5,679 bases of DNA from an uncultured Collinsella sp. Lineage in GTDB: Bacteria > Actinomycetota > Coriobacteriia > Coriobacteriales > Coriobacteriaceae. A program made the translations under genes and the position numbers. The DNA is taken from the NCBI GenBank assembly GCA_958428675.1, contig CAUAGV010000119.1, positions 1-5,679 on the forward strand, written 5' to 3'. Positions 1 to 5,237 of the stretch are shown here, in pieces (the first letter of the stretch is position 1; each line of letters opens with the position of its first letter). The notes below the pieces were generated by a model, which had not been told where the DNA came from, searched no databases, and saw nothing but the letters and a program-made list of their open reading frames with translations.

Positions 1-2
1 TG

Positions 3-245
3 TTCAACTTCTATTCCACGCTCATTGTCGTCTACTGCTTTATGACGTGGATTCCCATGAAGCAGGGTGGTTTGCTTCAGGATATTGCCGCGGTGCTTGA
101 TAGCGTGTGCGGTCCGTGGCTCAACCTGTTCCGTCGTTTCATCCCGCCGATGGGCGGTATCGATTTTTCGCCGGTCGTTGCGATTATTGCGTTGCAGTTG
201 GTGCAGAGGCTGGTTCTGCAGCTTCTTATAGGTATACTCGTGTAG
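3..245 (+). CDS. yggT: YggT/YlmG family membrane protein, 3' end only (5' partial)
   Basis: Eighty codons are open from the left edge (first full codon at 3) to a TAG at 243-245; the gene begins outside the window. The visible protein has a hydrophobic segment (about residues 3-15), then the family signature: a PWLNLFRRFIPP stretch followed by MGGIDFSP, and a final hydrophobic helix rich in Val/Leu/Ile at the C-terminus. LFRR-IPP-GGIDxSP is the hallmark of YggT (YlmG in Gram-positives and chloroplasts), a small two-helix membrane protein. In Gram-positives it usually sits in the division cluster between sepF and divIVA. The next gene is indeed a DivIVA homologue 61 bp downstream, so order supports identity. 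YlmG is linked to membrane/nucleoid organisation and cell shape, but its biochemical role is not settled. Family assignment is confident; the true start cannot be seen. Confidence 0.9.
   Translation, partial: FNFYSTLIVVYCFMTWIPMKQGGLLQDIAAVLDSVCGPWLNLFRRFIPPMGGIDFSPVVAIIALQLVQRLVLQLLIGILV
233..238 (+). promoter_or_regulatory. Possible -10 box for divIVA
   Basis: TATACT, preceded by GG, lies inside the last codons of the yggT gene, about 70 bp before the divIVA start. I find no good -35 hexamer at 16-18 bp. It could give divIVA a promoter of its own in addition to read-through from yggT. It is a weak match by sequence alone, though the GGTA context recurs upstream of two other genes in the window. 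Confidence 0.3.
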
Positions 246-306
246 AACTGACTTAGTAACTTACGTCGGGCGTGTAGCGCCGAGGCGATGAAAAAGGAGA
301 CTTGTT

Positions 307-981
307 ATGGCTATTACCCCTGCAGACATCCAGGCTCAGACTTTCTCTGAGGCCAAGCGTGGCTACGATCCTGCCGAGGTCGACGTCTTCTTGGAGACGC
401 TGTCCTCTGAGGTTGACGCTATGCTCGCTAAGATCGTCGACCTTAAGGGTCGTCTGACTGCTACCGAGCAGCAGCTTGCCGATGCGCAGGCTCAGCTTGC
501 CCAGGCTCAGGATGCCCCCGCCCAGGCTGTTCCTGCCGCCCCCGTGGCTGCTCCCGCCCCTGACTTCTCCGCTCAGGAGCGCCAGATTTCCGCTGCCCTG
601 ATCGCTGCCCAGCAGACCGCTGAGACCATCGTCAACGATGCCAATGAGAACGCTGAGCGTATTCGCAACGAGGCTGACGCCAAGGCCCGCGAGGTTATCC
701 GCCAGGCTCTGACCGAAAAGCAGGCTGAGCTCGAGGAGATCGATCGTCTCAAGGCTTCTCGTGAGGAGTTCAAGGCCGAGTATCTCAAGCTCATCCAGCA
801 CTTCATGGACGATGCCCAGAACTCCTTCCCGGCCGACCTCATGGCCTCCACGCCGGTCGGTTCTGCCGCTTCTCCTGCGGTGACTGTTCCCGCCGAGCCG
901 CTGCCCGTCGCTGACCCGGTTGTCCCCGTGGCCGATCCCTTCGCCCCGATCGACAACTTCGCTGCCGACGACCTGGACTAA
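307..981 (+). CDS. divIVA: DivIVA domain-containing protein (polar growth/division scaffold)
   Basis: A 224-residue protein. The ATG follows an AAAAAGGAGA ribosome site (291-300) at normal spacing. Residues 1-40 match the DivIVA N-terminal membrane-targeting domain: ITPADI, F13, then R18-G19-Y20-D21 and E24-V25-D26-x-F28-L29. A first coiled coil covers about 30-67. An Ala/Pro linker follows (68-86), then a second, longer coiled coil rich in Glu/Ala/Arg (about 88-172), and a Pro/Ala/Val tail (173-224) ending in acidic DDLD. This head-coil-linker-coil plan is that of actinobacterial DivIVA/Wag31. Family members assemble at curved membrane near poles and septa and recruit cell-wall and division proteins. 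It follows yggT closely, the usual division-cluster order, and is ended by a strong terminator. The tail is low complexity and probably disordered. A paralogous DivIVA-domain protein such as a GpsB-like factor is less likely, given the length and the neighbour. Confidence 0.9.
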   Translation: MAITPADIQAQTFSEAKRGYDPAEVDVFLETLSSEVDAMLAKIVDLKGRLTATEQQLADAQAQLAQAQDAPAQAVPAAPVAAPAPDFSAQERQISAALIAAQQTAETIVNDANENAERIRNEADAKAREVIRQALTEKQAELEEIDRLKASREEFKAEYLKLIQHFMDDAQNSFPADLMASTPVGSAASPAVTVPAEPLPVADPVVPVADPFAPIDNFAADDLD

Positions 982-1007
982 CATTCGGCCTACAATTTAG
1001 TGCCTAG

Positions 1008-1037
1008 AAAGGACCCGCAGCTTGCGGGTCCTTTTTT
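1008..1037 (+). terminator. Intrinsic terminator of the yggT-divIVA unit
   Basis: A perfect 12-bp stem: AAAGGACCCGCA (1008-1019) pairs with TGCGGGTCCTTT (1023-1034) across a 3-nt loop. A run of six T covers 1032-1037. It lies 27 bp after the divIVA stop codon. Textbook Rho-independent form for plus-strand transcription. Confidence 0.93.
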
Positions 1038-1062
1038 ATGACTGTACCGGGGCGCGCAACAT

Positions 1063-1100
1063 AAAAAACCGAGCCCTGCACATAGTGGCGCAGAACTCGG
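1063..1100 (-). terminator. Intrinsic terminator of the nitroreductase gene
   Basis: Read on the minus strand, CCGAG (1096-1100 complement) pairs with CTCGG (1069-1073 complement). A 2x2 internal mismatch follows, then an inner CTGC/GCAG stem (1076-1079 with 1090-1093) and a 10-nt loop. The run AAAAAA at 1063-1068 gives a U6 tract directly after the stem on minus-strand RNA. It lies 47 bp beyond the nitroreductase stop. The stem is weaker than the divIVA terminator because of the internal mismatch. Confidence 0.72.
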
Positions 1101-1147
1101 CGAACCGGTGAGCGGTCAAGGATAGGTTTTAGGGCATGTCCCAAAAT

Positions 1148-1678
1148 CTACTTGAGGAGGAAGTCGGAGAGGGGAATGGTACGGGCCTCGCGATGCTCGG
1201 GGTCGGCGATGTGGTCGGCAGGATATCCGCAGACGAGCATGTGATAGGGATAGACGCCCTCGGGCAGGTTGAACTGCTCCTGTGCCACCTCGGGCTTAAA
1301 ATGGCATACCCAGCACGTTCCCAGGCCCTGCTCGGTGGCCTCCATCATCATCTGATCGCACACTATGGACGTATCGATTTCACTGGAATTCATCTGGTCA
1401 TACGGGCGCACCCAAGCGTCTTCGGTAACGCTACAAATAAGGAAGATGAGCGGAGCGCCAAAGATAGATCCATCACGAGCAAACCGAGGCTGACAAGCAG
1501 CAGCCTTCTCCAGAAGCTCAGGCGTATCCAGCACCATCACACGAGAAGGATGATTATTACAAGCAGAAGGAGCAATCCGCCCAGCCTCAACAATGGCATC
1601 CACAACAGCTTGCTCAACAGAACGATCCTGAAATTCACGACAAGAATACCGACCCCGAGCCAGATCCAAATAAGACAT
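1148..1678 (-). CDS. Nitroreductase family protein (FMN-dependent oxidoreductase)
   Basis: A 176-residue protein from the ATG at 1678, which has GGAGGG five bases upstream. The frame stays open further up to an ATG at 1717, but those 13 extra residues have no ribosome site and are unlike the family. The N-terminus RGRYSCREF (residues 8-16) is the classic R-x-S-x-R FMN-phosphate motif. APSACNNHPSR (36-46) is the second flavin-contact motif (usual form APSxxNxQPW). GLGTCWVCHF (118-127) and CGYP (150-153) match the C-terminal flavin-binding region. Length fits the short nitroreductases of anaerobes. The fold usually forms homodimers in the cytosol that use NAD(P)H to reduce nitro compounds, quinones or flavins; the physiological substrate is unknown. 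It is monocistronic, convergent with divIVA, and has its own terminator. Odd point: codon use changes sharply near residue 70, from T-ending codons to GC-ending ones. Family is confident; the specific reaction is not. Confidence 0.92.
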   Translation of the reverse strand: MSYLDLARGRYSCREFQDRSVEQAVVDAIVEAGRIAPSACNNHPSRVMVLDTPELLEKAAACQPRFARDGSIFGAPLIFLICSVTEDAWVRPYDQMNSSEIDTSIVCDQMMMEATEQGLGTCWVCHFKPEVAQEQFNLPEGVYPYHMLVCGYPADHIADPEHREARTIPLSDFLLK

Positions 1679-1851
1679 ACAAGCCCTCCAACAATTTAAT
1701 AACGAAATAAAAGACAACCAAAGGGTACCCAGAGCAACATTCAGCCAAACGCTCAGCGCTGCCCAAAGTCATGACTGATGCCAAAGACGCTTTCAACCAA
1801 AGCCACCATGCATTCCGCCTATTAGCCCAGGTTCCCAATGGTGATACGTAA
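1679..1851. other. Gene-free stretch upstream of the nitroreductase gene
   Basis: Apart from the GGAGGG ribosome site of the minus-strand nitroreductase (about 1684-1689), I see no supported gene here. Open frames crossing it (for example minus strand 1838 to 1635) overlap the nitroreductase gene and have no ribosome site or recognisable motif. Composition is skewed, with A and C enriched on the plus strand from about 1440 through 1810. The nitroreductase promoter should lie here but I could not pick a convincing hexamer pair. The ggtgatacgta string at 1840-1850 resembles the ggtgggatacgta at the end of the second hairpin repeat (2024-2036) and may be an old repeat boundary. Confidence 0.55.
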
Positions 1852-1960
1852 GGCGAAGGCCCGACACCTATTTACTTTCGAACGACTCTGCCACGCAGCC
1901 GGAGTGAGAAAGCAAATAGGTGCCGGGCCTTCGCCGGTGGGACGCGTACCACTAATTAAC
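1852..1960. repeat. Hairpin repeat element, copy 1
   Basis: The arms 1852-1873 and 1914-1935 form a 22-bp inverted repeat with one mismatch (GGCGAAGGCCC outermost). Inside lie a mismatch, then CTTTC (1875-1879) pairing with GAAAG (1908-1912). The shared core is GAACG, ACTC-TGC, a 3-nt loop, GCA, an unpaired GCCG, then GAGT. ACTC/GAGT and TGC/GCA can pair, leaving an asymmetric 4-nt bulge. After the hairpin comes a conserved trailer (CGGTGGGA, CGCGTACC, then AATTAAC at 1954-1960). No transposase or other coding capacity is present. Copy 2 starts about 88 bp further on. Function unknown: candidates are a REP/MITE-like non-autonomous repeat, or a structured 3' region of the minus-strand phosphate operon. 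Confidence 0.85.
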
Positions 1961-2048
1961 CGCTTTTGAACGACTCTGCTTGCAGCCGGAGTGAAAAAGG
2001 TATTAGTGGTCGGGCCCGCGACCGGTGGGATACGTACCCCCAATTAAC
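1948..2048. repeat. Hairpin repeat element, copy 2
   Basis: The same core as copy 1 (GAACGACTCTGC at 1968-1979, GCAGCCGGAGTGA at 1982-1994), shifted by 88 bp. Its arms have a different sequence: ACCACTAAT (1948-1956) pairs perfectly with ATTAGTGGT (2002-2010), and CTTTT (1963-1967) pairs with AAAAG (1995-1999) with small bulges between. The trailer repeats that of copy 1: CGGGCC, CGGTGGGA, a TACGTA palindrome at 2031-2036, then AATTAAC at 2042-2048. The trailer runs into the stop codon of the DUF47 gene (TAA on the minus strand, 2044-2046). CGGGCCCG at 2011-2018 is a further 8-bp palindrome. Confidence 0.85.
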
Positions 2049-2667
2049 TGTTCTTCATGACAATCGAATCCACAACATCGGCCACATTCTCGCAGCAGTC
2101 GGCGCAGTACTCCAGGAAGGCGTAGACGTCACGCCAAGCGATGACCTCGAGCGGATCCTTGCCGTTAACGTGCAGGTTGCGCATGGCGTTGATGTAGAGC
2201 TCGTCGGCCTCGGACTCGATGGTGTTGATCTGGATGACCAGCTCGCGCAGCGTTTTGGACTTGCGGTAGTTGGGAAGCTCGACCATCAGGTCTTTCATGG
2301 CGCGGCAGGCGTCAGTCACCTTGTGGGCGATGACGATGGCGTCGGGATGGATGCTCTGAATGTTGGTGAAGTAGACGCGCTGCACGACGCCCTCAATACG
2401 GTCGAGCACGGTGTCGAGCGCGCAGCTCATCAGATCCAGATCCTCGCGCTCGAGCGGGGTGATAAAGGCGGTGAGCAGGGCGTCTTCGAGCTCGTGGTGC
2501 TTCTTGTCTGCCGCATGCTCAATCGCATGCATCTTATTGAGCATGTCGTGGATCTGCGCGGGATCAAAGTTCTCAAAAATCTTGATGAGCAACTCTGCGG
2601 CCTGGACAGCAAGGTCGGCGCAGGCGACGTAGTTGTCAAAGTAGAACGAATCGGGTTTCTTTGCCAT
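2044..2667 (-). CDS. DUF47 family (PhoU-like) protein paired with a PiT transporter
   Basis: A 207-residue, all-helical soluble protein. The ATG at 2667 has an AAAGGA ribosome site seven bases upstream. The DUF47/PhoU-like pattern is clear: E50-H-A-A-D54 and E151-S-E-A-D155 are the two metal-binding ExxxD motifs; ITPLEREDLDLM (69-80) is the family's TPxxREDI signature; YAFLEYCADCCENVADVV (182-199) is the typical C-terminal helix. Length is near the family norm of about 200-215. DUF47 proteins are almost always encoded beside PiT permeases and are thought to regulate or gate them, as PhoU does for Pst; the mechanism is not proven. Here it is the second gene, 67 bp behind pit on the same strand. 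Five cysteines, three of them clustered at residues 188-192, are noticeable, but I assign them no role. The stop codon is part of the downstream hairpin-repeat trailer. Confidence 0.93.
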   Translation of the reverse strand: MAKKPDSFYFDNYVACADLAVQAAELLIKIFENFDPAQIHDMLNKMHAIEHAADKKHHELEDALLTAFITPLEREDLDLMSCALDTVLDRIEGVVQRVYFTNIQSIHPDAIVIAHKVTDACRAMKDLMVELPNYRKSKTLRELVIQINTIESEADELYINAMRNLHVNGKDPLEVIAWRDVYAFLEYCADCCENVADVVDSIVMKNS

Positions 2668-2734
2668 GGGTGGGTCCTTTCGAGGCGAAGACGGGTGGGC
2701 GAAGTGTTGCGGTCCAGATGGACGTTCGGTTTGA

Positions 2735-3784
2735 CTAGAGGAACATCATGAACAGCTTGGCCATGACAAAGCTGATGAGTCCGCAGGCGGGGAAGGTGAA
2801 GAACCAGGTGAACATCATGTCCTTGACGACGCCGAAGTTGATGGCCGAGAGGCGCTTGACGGCACCGACGCCCATGATGGCGCAGGTCTTGATGTGTGTG
2901 GAGGACACGGGGATGCCGGTAAGGGTGGCAAGCAGCAGGTTCGCGGCGCCCGCGAGGTCGGCGGAGAAGCCCTGATACTTCTCGAGCTTAACCATGCTCT
3001 GGCCGACGGACTTGATGATGCGCTCACCGCCCACGCTGGTGCCGATACCCATGGTGGCCGAGCACAGCAGCATAATCCAGATGGGGATGCCGGCATCGCC
3101 GACGCTGGTCTGGCCGTTTGCGAAGGCCACGCCTAAAAAGAGCACGCCGATGAACTTCTGTCCATCCTGCGCGCCGTGCATAAAGCTCATGGCCGCAGCG
3201 CTCGCGATCTGAGCGTATTTAAAGAAGACATTGGCACGTCGCCTGTTGGCGGCGGCGAAAAGAATCGAGACGAGTTTGCACAGGACCCAGCCCATGACAA
3301 AGCCCAGGCCGATGGAGAGCGCCAGGCCGTAGATGACCTTCATCCACTCGTGGACGTTGACGCTGCTCGCGCCGCCGAGGGCGATAGCGGCACCGGTCAG
3401 GCCGGCGATAAGGCTGTGGCTTTGCGAGGTGGGGATGCCAAAACGCGACGCTGTGGCGCCGTAGACGACGATGGAGAACAACGCCGCGCACAGGCAGGCG
3501 AGCGCCATGGTGCTGTTTCCGCCAAAATCGACGATATGTGAGATGGTGTTGGCGACGCTCGCATTAAAGTGCGTCATGATGAGCACGCCGAGGAAGTTGA
3601 ATGCGGCGCTCATGAGAATGGCGGCGCGGGCGGGCATGCAACGCGTAGTGACGCAGGTCGCGATGGCGTTGGGCGCGTCGGTCCATCCATTGACGAAGAT
3701 GGCGCCCAACGCGAGGATCACGGTGACGGCAAGGACTGGGTTCGACACAATTTGGCCGAGGAAGGTTGAGAACGTTACGTCCAT
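2735..3784 (-). CDS. pit: PiT family inorganic phosphate permease
   Basis: A 349-residue polytopic membrane protein with roughly ten hydrophobic segments in two homologous halves. Half one has the NGWTDAPNAIAT motif (32-43; PiT consensus NGxNDxxNxxAT) and GIPTSQSH (116-123). Half two has SFMHGAQDGQK (200-210; consensus HGxNDxxK) and GIPVSSTH (290-297). These paired signatures define PiT/PNaS transporters, which import phosphate by H+ or Na+ symport. The charged RRR at 181-183 marks the cytoplasmic loop between the halves. Length fits the short bacterial PiT without a large central domain. The ATG at 3784 follows a GAGAAAG site at seven bases; an in-frame TAA 33 bp upstream rules out a longer start. 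It leads the operon with DUF47 second, the reverse of the commoner order. Substrate (phosphate, perhaps sulfate in some relatives) is inferred from the DUF47 partner. Confidence 0.94.
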   Translation of the reverse strand: MDVTFSTFLGQIVSNPVLAVTVILALGAIFVNGWTDAPNAIATCVTTRCMPARAAILMSAAFNFLGVLIMTHFNASVANTISHIVDFGGNSTMALACLCAALFSIVVYGATASRFGIPTSQSHSLIAGLTGAAIALGGASSVNVHEWMKVIYGLALSIGLGFVMGWVLCKLVSILFAAANRRRANVFFKYAQIASAAAMSFMHGAQDGQKFIGVLFLGVAFANGQTSVGDAGIPIWIMLLCSATMGIGTSVGGERIIKSVGQSMVKLEKYQGFSADLAGAANLLLATLTGIPVSSTHIKTCAIMGVGAVKRLSAINFGVVKDMMFTWFFTFPACGLISFVMAKLFMMFL

Positions 3785-3825
3785 ATATGGGCTTTCTCGA
3801 AGTTTGCAGACACGTTACAAAAACA

Positions 3826-3840
3826 TGATAAATCGTATCA
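3826..3840. promoter_or_regulatory. Palindrome TGATA-N5-TATCA upstream of pit
   Basis: TGATA (3826-3830) and TATCA (3836-3840) flank AATCG, 42 bp upstream of the pit start. A possible minus-strand -10 (TACGAT, 3832-3837) falls inside it, so a bound protein would cover the promoter. It could be an operator for the phosphate operon. No match to a known PhoB/PhoP box is claimed. Confidence 0.3.
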
Positions 3841-3996
3841 CCTCCTACGGGTTTCTTTGCCGAGTTCTGATGGGAGAAGTAATTTTTTGGCACTAAAATT
3901 GAATATTAGCCCTGTTGACCGTGGGTGTTTTTTTTGCTATCACGCCATGCGGACACGCGCGTTCGCTCCGACACTCCAAAACCACAGTCTGTTCGC

Positions 3997-4026
3997 TTTA
4001 CAACATGCAAACATGCGTTCGATAAT
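3997..4026 (+). promoter_or_regulatory. Promoter, probably giving a leaderless mRNA
   Basis: TTTACA (3997-4002) and GATAAT (4021-4026) each match the sigma-70 consensus at five of six positions, with an 18-bp spacer. The -10 ends seven bases before the ATG at 4034, so transcription should start at or within one or two bases of the start codon. This is the best -35/-10 pair in the window. Confidence 0.65.
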
Positions 4027-4033
4027 AGGAGAC

Positions 4034-4372
4034 ATGGAATATCGACAGACAGATGGCAAAACTCGGCGCGTGCACAAGCAGTATGTGGACGTCGTGGCTC
4101 GCATCCTCGCGGGCGGACAGGTCGTGCCGGTCACCGTCTGCTGGGTCGACGGTCGTTGCTTTACGATTGACGAGATTGTCTCGACCGCTGGGTTTGGCCT
4201 GACGGTTCACGGCATCCGTACGGCAACCTATAAGGTGCGTTTTGGCGGGCACGCGACCGAGTTGTATCTGGAGGACCAGACGCGCGAACGACCAGATGGC
4301 TCGCAGGCCCACCTGATGCGTTGGTGGGTGTGGGCATTCGACCGTACGCTTGAGGGCGAGCGCCGTAGGTAA
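4034..4372 (+). CDS. Small uncharacterised protein, likely leaderless
   Basis: A 112-residue protein; I do not recognise a named function. It reads RRVHKQYVDVVARI, then alternating hydrophobic strands around PVTVCWVDGRCFTIDEI, VHGIRTATYKVRFGG and TELYLED, and ends MRWWVWAFDRTLEGERRR. The alternation suggests a small beta-rich fold. The VHK-YVDVV...W-DGR-F-IDEI...Y-VR-GG pattern resembles small hypothetical proteins of Firmicutes and Actinobacteria, but this is memory of style, not a confirmed family. No signal peptide or membrane helix. The frame is open back to 3857, but upstream ATGs (3857, 4013) lack ribosome sites and the preceding translation looks non-coding. The ATG at 4034 is chosen because conserved-looking sequence starts just after it and the promoter's -10 ends seven bases before it. 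GGAG at 4028-4031 sits only two bases from the ATG, too close to act normally. It is divergent from pit. Confidence 0.75.
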   Translation: MEYRQTDGKTRRVHKQYVDVVARILAGGQVVPVTVCWVDGRCFTIDEIVSTAGFGLTVHGIRTATYKVRFGGHATELYLEDQTRERPDGSQAHLMRWWVWAFDRTLEGERRR

Positions 4373-4390
4373 GGACGCACGGCGTTCGGG

Positions 4391-4396
4391 TACAAT
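4391..4396 (+). promoter_or_regulatory. Possible -10 box for the BI-1 family gene
   Basis: TACAAT, five of six matches to TATAAT, preceded by GGG, lies 61 bp before the ATG at 4457 and 18 bp after the previous stop codon. No recognisable -35 hexamer at 16-18 bp. Initiation here would place the following inverted repeats in the mRNA leader. Confidence 0.4.
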
Positions 4397-4412
4397 GACA
4401 GGAATCTTGTCA
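4396..4412. promoter_or_regulatory. Inverted repeat TGACA-N7-TGTCA, operator-like
   Basis: TGACA (4396-4400) and TGTCA (4408-4412) form a symmetric 17-bp site that overlaps the last base of the putative -10 and covers the expected start point of transcription. A repressor bound here would block initiation. Five-base arms can occur by chance, so this rests mainly on position. Confidence 0.33.
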
Positions 4413-4418
4413 GCTACT

Positions 4419-4442
4419 GCGCCGTTATTTGTGGCGCTTTTT
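4419..4442 (+). terminator. Short hairpin with T5 tract: terminator or attenuator ahead of the BI-1 gene
   Basis: GCGCC (4419-4423) pairs with GGCGC (4433-4437), extendable by a G-T pair, with a 7-9 nt loop. TTTTT follows at 4438-4442. It could end transcripts of the 112-residue protein gene. If the TACAAT promoter is used, it would instead attenuate the BI-1 mRNA. The stem is short, so strength is uncertain. Confidence 0.4.
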
Positions 4443-4456
4443 GAAAGGACGAACCT

Positions 4457-5152
4457 ATGAACGATATCCAGGGCTATCAGAACGGCCCCGTCGAGAGCGG
4501 CGCAAGCCGCGCCAAGGAGATGTCGCCGCGCGCGTACAATCTCACCATGTCTGCCCTGATCTTCTTGGGCTTTTGCGCCATGGGCGCCGGCGCCTACTTT
4601 ACGAGCACCATGTCGTTTGCGCGCATGATGATGAGCGGCGCCGCCTTGCCGCTGGTCTTTGGCTCGTTTATTTTGACCATCGTCGGCATGGTTATGATGT
4701 CGGCTGCTGCCAGCAAACAGTCCGTGGGCCTGTCCCTTGTGGGCTACGTAATCTTTGCGAGTACCTTTGGCCTGACCGCGTCGTTTGGCCTTGCCAACTA
4801 CGACCTGCCCACCATCAACACTGCCTTTATCGCCACGGCCGCCATCACCTTTGTCTTTGGCGCCTTGGGCGTGACGTTCCCCAAGTTTTTCCAGCGCGTA
4901 TATGGCATCGGTTTTGGCATTCTGCTCGCCACTATTCTGGTTGAGATCGTGCTGATGTTCATGGGCGTCTCGCAGACCATCACCGACCTGATCGTGATCG
5001 TGGTGTTCGCCGGCTTTATTGGCTACGACACCCATGTTGCCACGACAGTGCCGCCTACACTGCCCAACGCCGTGCTTATGGCCTCTAACCTGTTCGTGGA
5101 TATTATCAACGTGTTCCTGCGCATTCTGAACATCCTCGGCCGTCGCGACTAG
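4457..5152 (+). CDS. Bax inhibitor-1 (BI-1/YccA) family integral membrane protein
   Basis: A 231-residue protein. The ATG follows GAAAGGA at seven bases. After a polar N-terminus (1-25) there are about seven hydrophobic segments, roughly 31-50, 62-83, 92-112, 122-140, 148-169, 174-190 and 204-226. The family marks are at the end: GFIGYDT (186-192), where Asp191 corresponds to one half of the di-aspartyl pH sensor of bacterial BI-1, and NLFVDIINVFLRILNILGRR (211-230), where Asp215 is the likely partner and the basic tail is typical. Bacterial members include YetJ, a pH-gated calcium leak channel, and E. coli YccA, which modulates the FtsH protease; which role applies here cannot be told. It appears monocistronic, between a weak hairpin and a strong terminator. 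Length and topology are normal and nothing looks broken. Confidence 0.93.
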   Translation: MNDIQGYQNGPVESGASRAKEMSPRAYNLTMSALIFLGFCAMGAGAYFTSTMSFARMMMSGAALPLVFGSFILTIVGMVMMSAAASKQSVGLSLVGYVIFASTFGLTASFGLANYDLPTINTAFIATAAITFVFGALGVTFPKFFQRVYGIGFGILLATILVEIVLMFMGVSQTITDLIVIVVFAGFIGYDTHVATTVPPTLPNAVLMASNLFVDIINVFLRILNILGRRD

Positions 5153-5195
5153 TGGCGAATTGCGGCGGTGCTTGCCGTGCATGCAAATCGATGCG

Positions 5196-5224
5196 AAAGG
5201 CGGTCCTTCGGGGCCGTCTTTTTT
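5196..5224 (+). terminator. Intrinsic terminator after the BI-1 gene
   Basis: GGCGGTCC (5199-5206) pairs with GGGCCGTC (5211-5218), using two G-U pairs, around a TTCG loop (5207-5210). The C(UUCG)G closing makes an exceptionally stable tetraloop. Six T follow at 5219-5224, and AAA at 5196-5198 can extend the stem. It lies 43 bp after the stop codon. Confidence 0.92.
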
Positions 5225-5237
5225 GTACGCGACGGGG

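Noticed and set aside
266..283. Small GGCG/CGCC hairpin between yggT and divIVA
   Set aside because: A four-pair stem with a bulge and no T tract. It is not a credible terminator, and the two genes are probably cotranscribed.
253..984. Long open frame on the minus strand across divIVA (243 codons)
   Set aside because: It is an antisense shadow of the high-GC divIVA gene. It has no ribosome site, and the plus-strand protein has clear DivIVA motifs.
1128..1147. Inverted repeat TTTTAGGG-CATGT-CCCAAAA beside the nitroreductase stop
   Set aside because: The stem is short and mismatched and has no T tract in the needed direction. It could be the end of a mobile element, but nothing else of one is present.
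1635..1838. Minus-strand frame of 67 codons upstream of the nitroreductase gene
   Set aside because: It overlaps the nitroreductase start in another frame and has no ribosome site or recognisable motif.
1822..2043. Minus-strand frame of 73 codons through both hairpin repeats
   Set aside because: It shows an internally repeated TPAA motif only because the DNA is repeated. There is no ribosome site, and the pattern is explained by the structured repeat.
3564..3893. Minus-strand frame using AGGAGGTGAT and an ATT start, overlapping pit
   Set aside because: It needs an ATT start and overlaps most of the N-terminal part of pit in another frame, with Arg/His/Pro-rich shadow composition.
3915..3943. 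TTGACC-N17-TATCAC with a TG extension, a second promoter candidate upstream of the 112-residue gene
   Set aside because: The -10 matches only four of six bases, and it would leave a leader of about 85 bases without a usable ribosome site. The TTTACA/GATAAT pair nearer the gene is better.
3998..5182. 394-codon minus-strand frame across the 112-residue and BI-1 genes
   Set aside because: The His/Gly/Gln/Asp-rich translation has no domain and lies antisense to a clear seven-helix protein. It is a GC-bias artefact.
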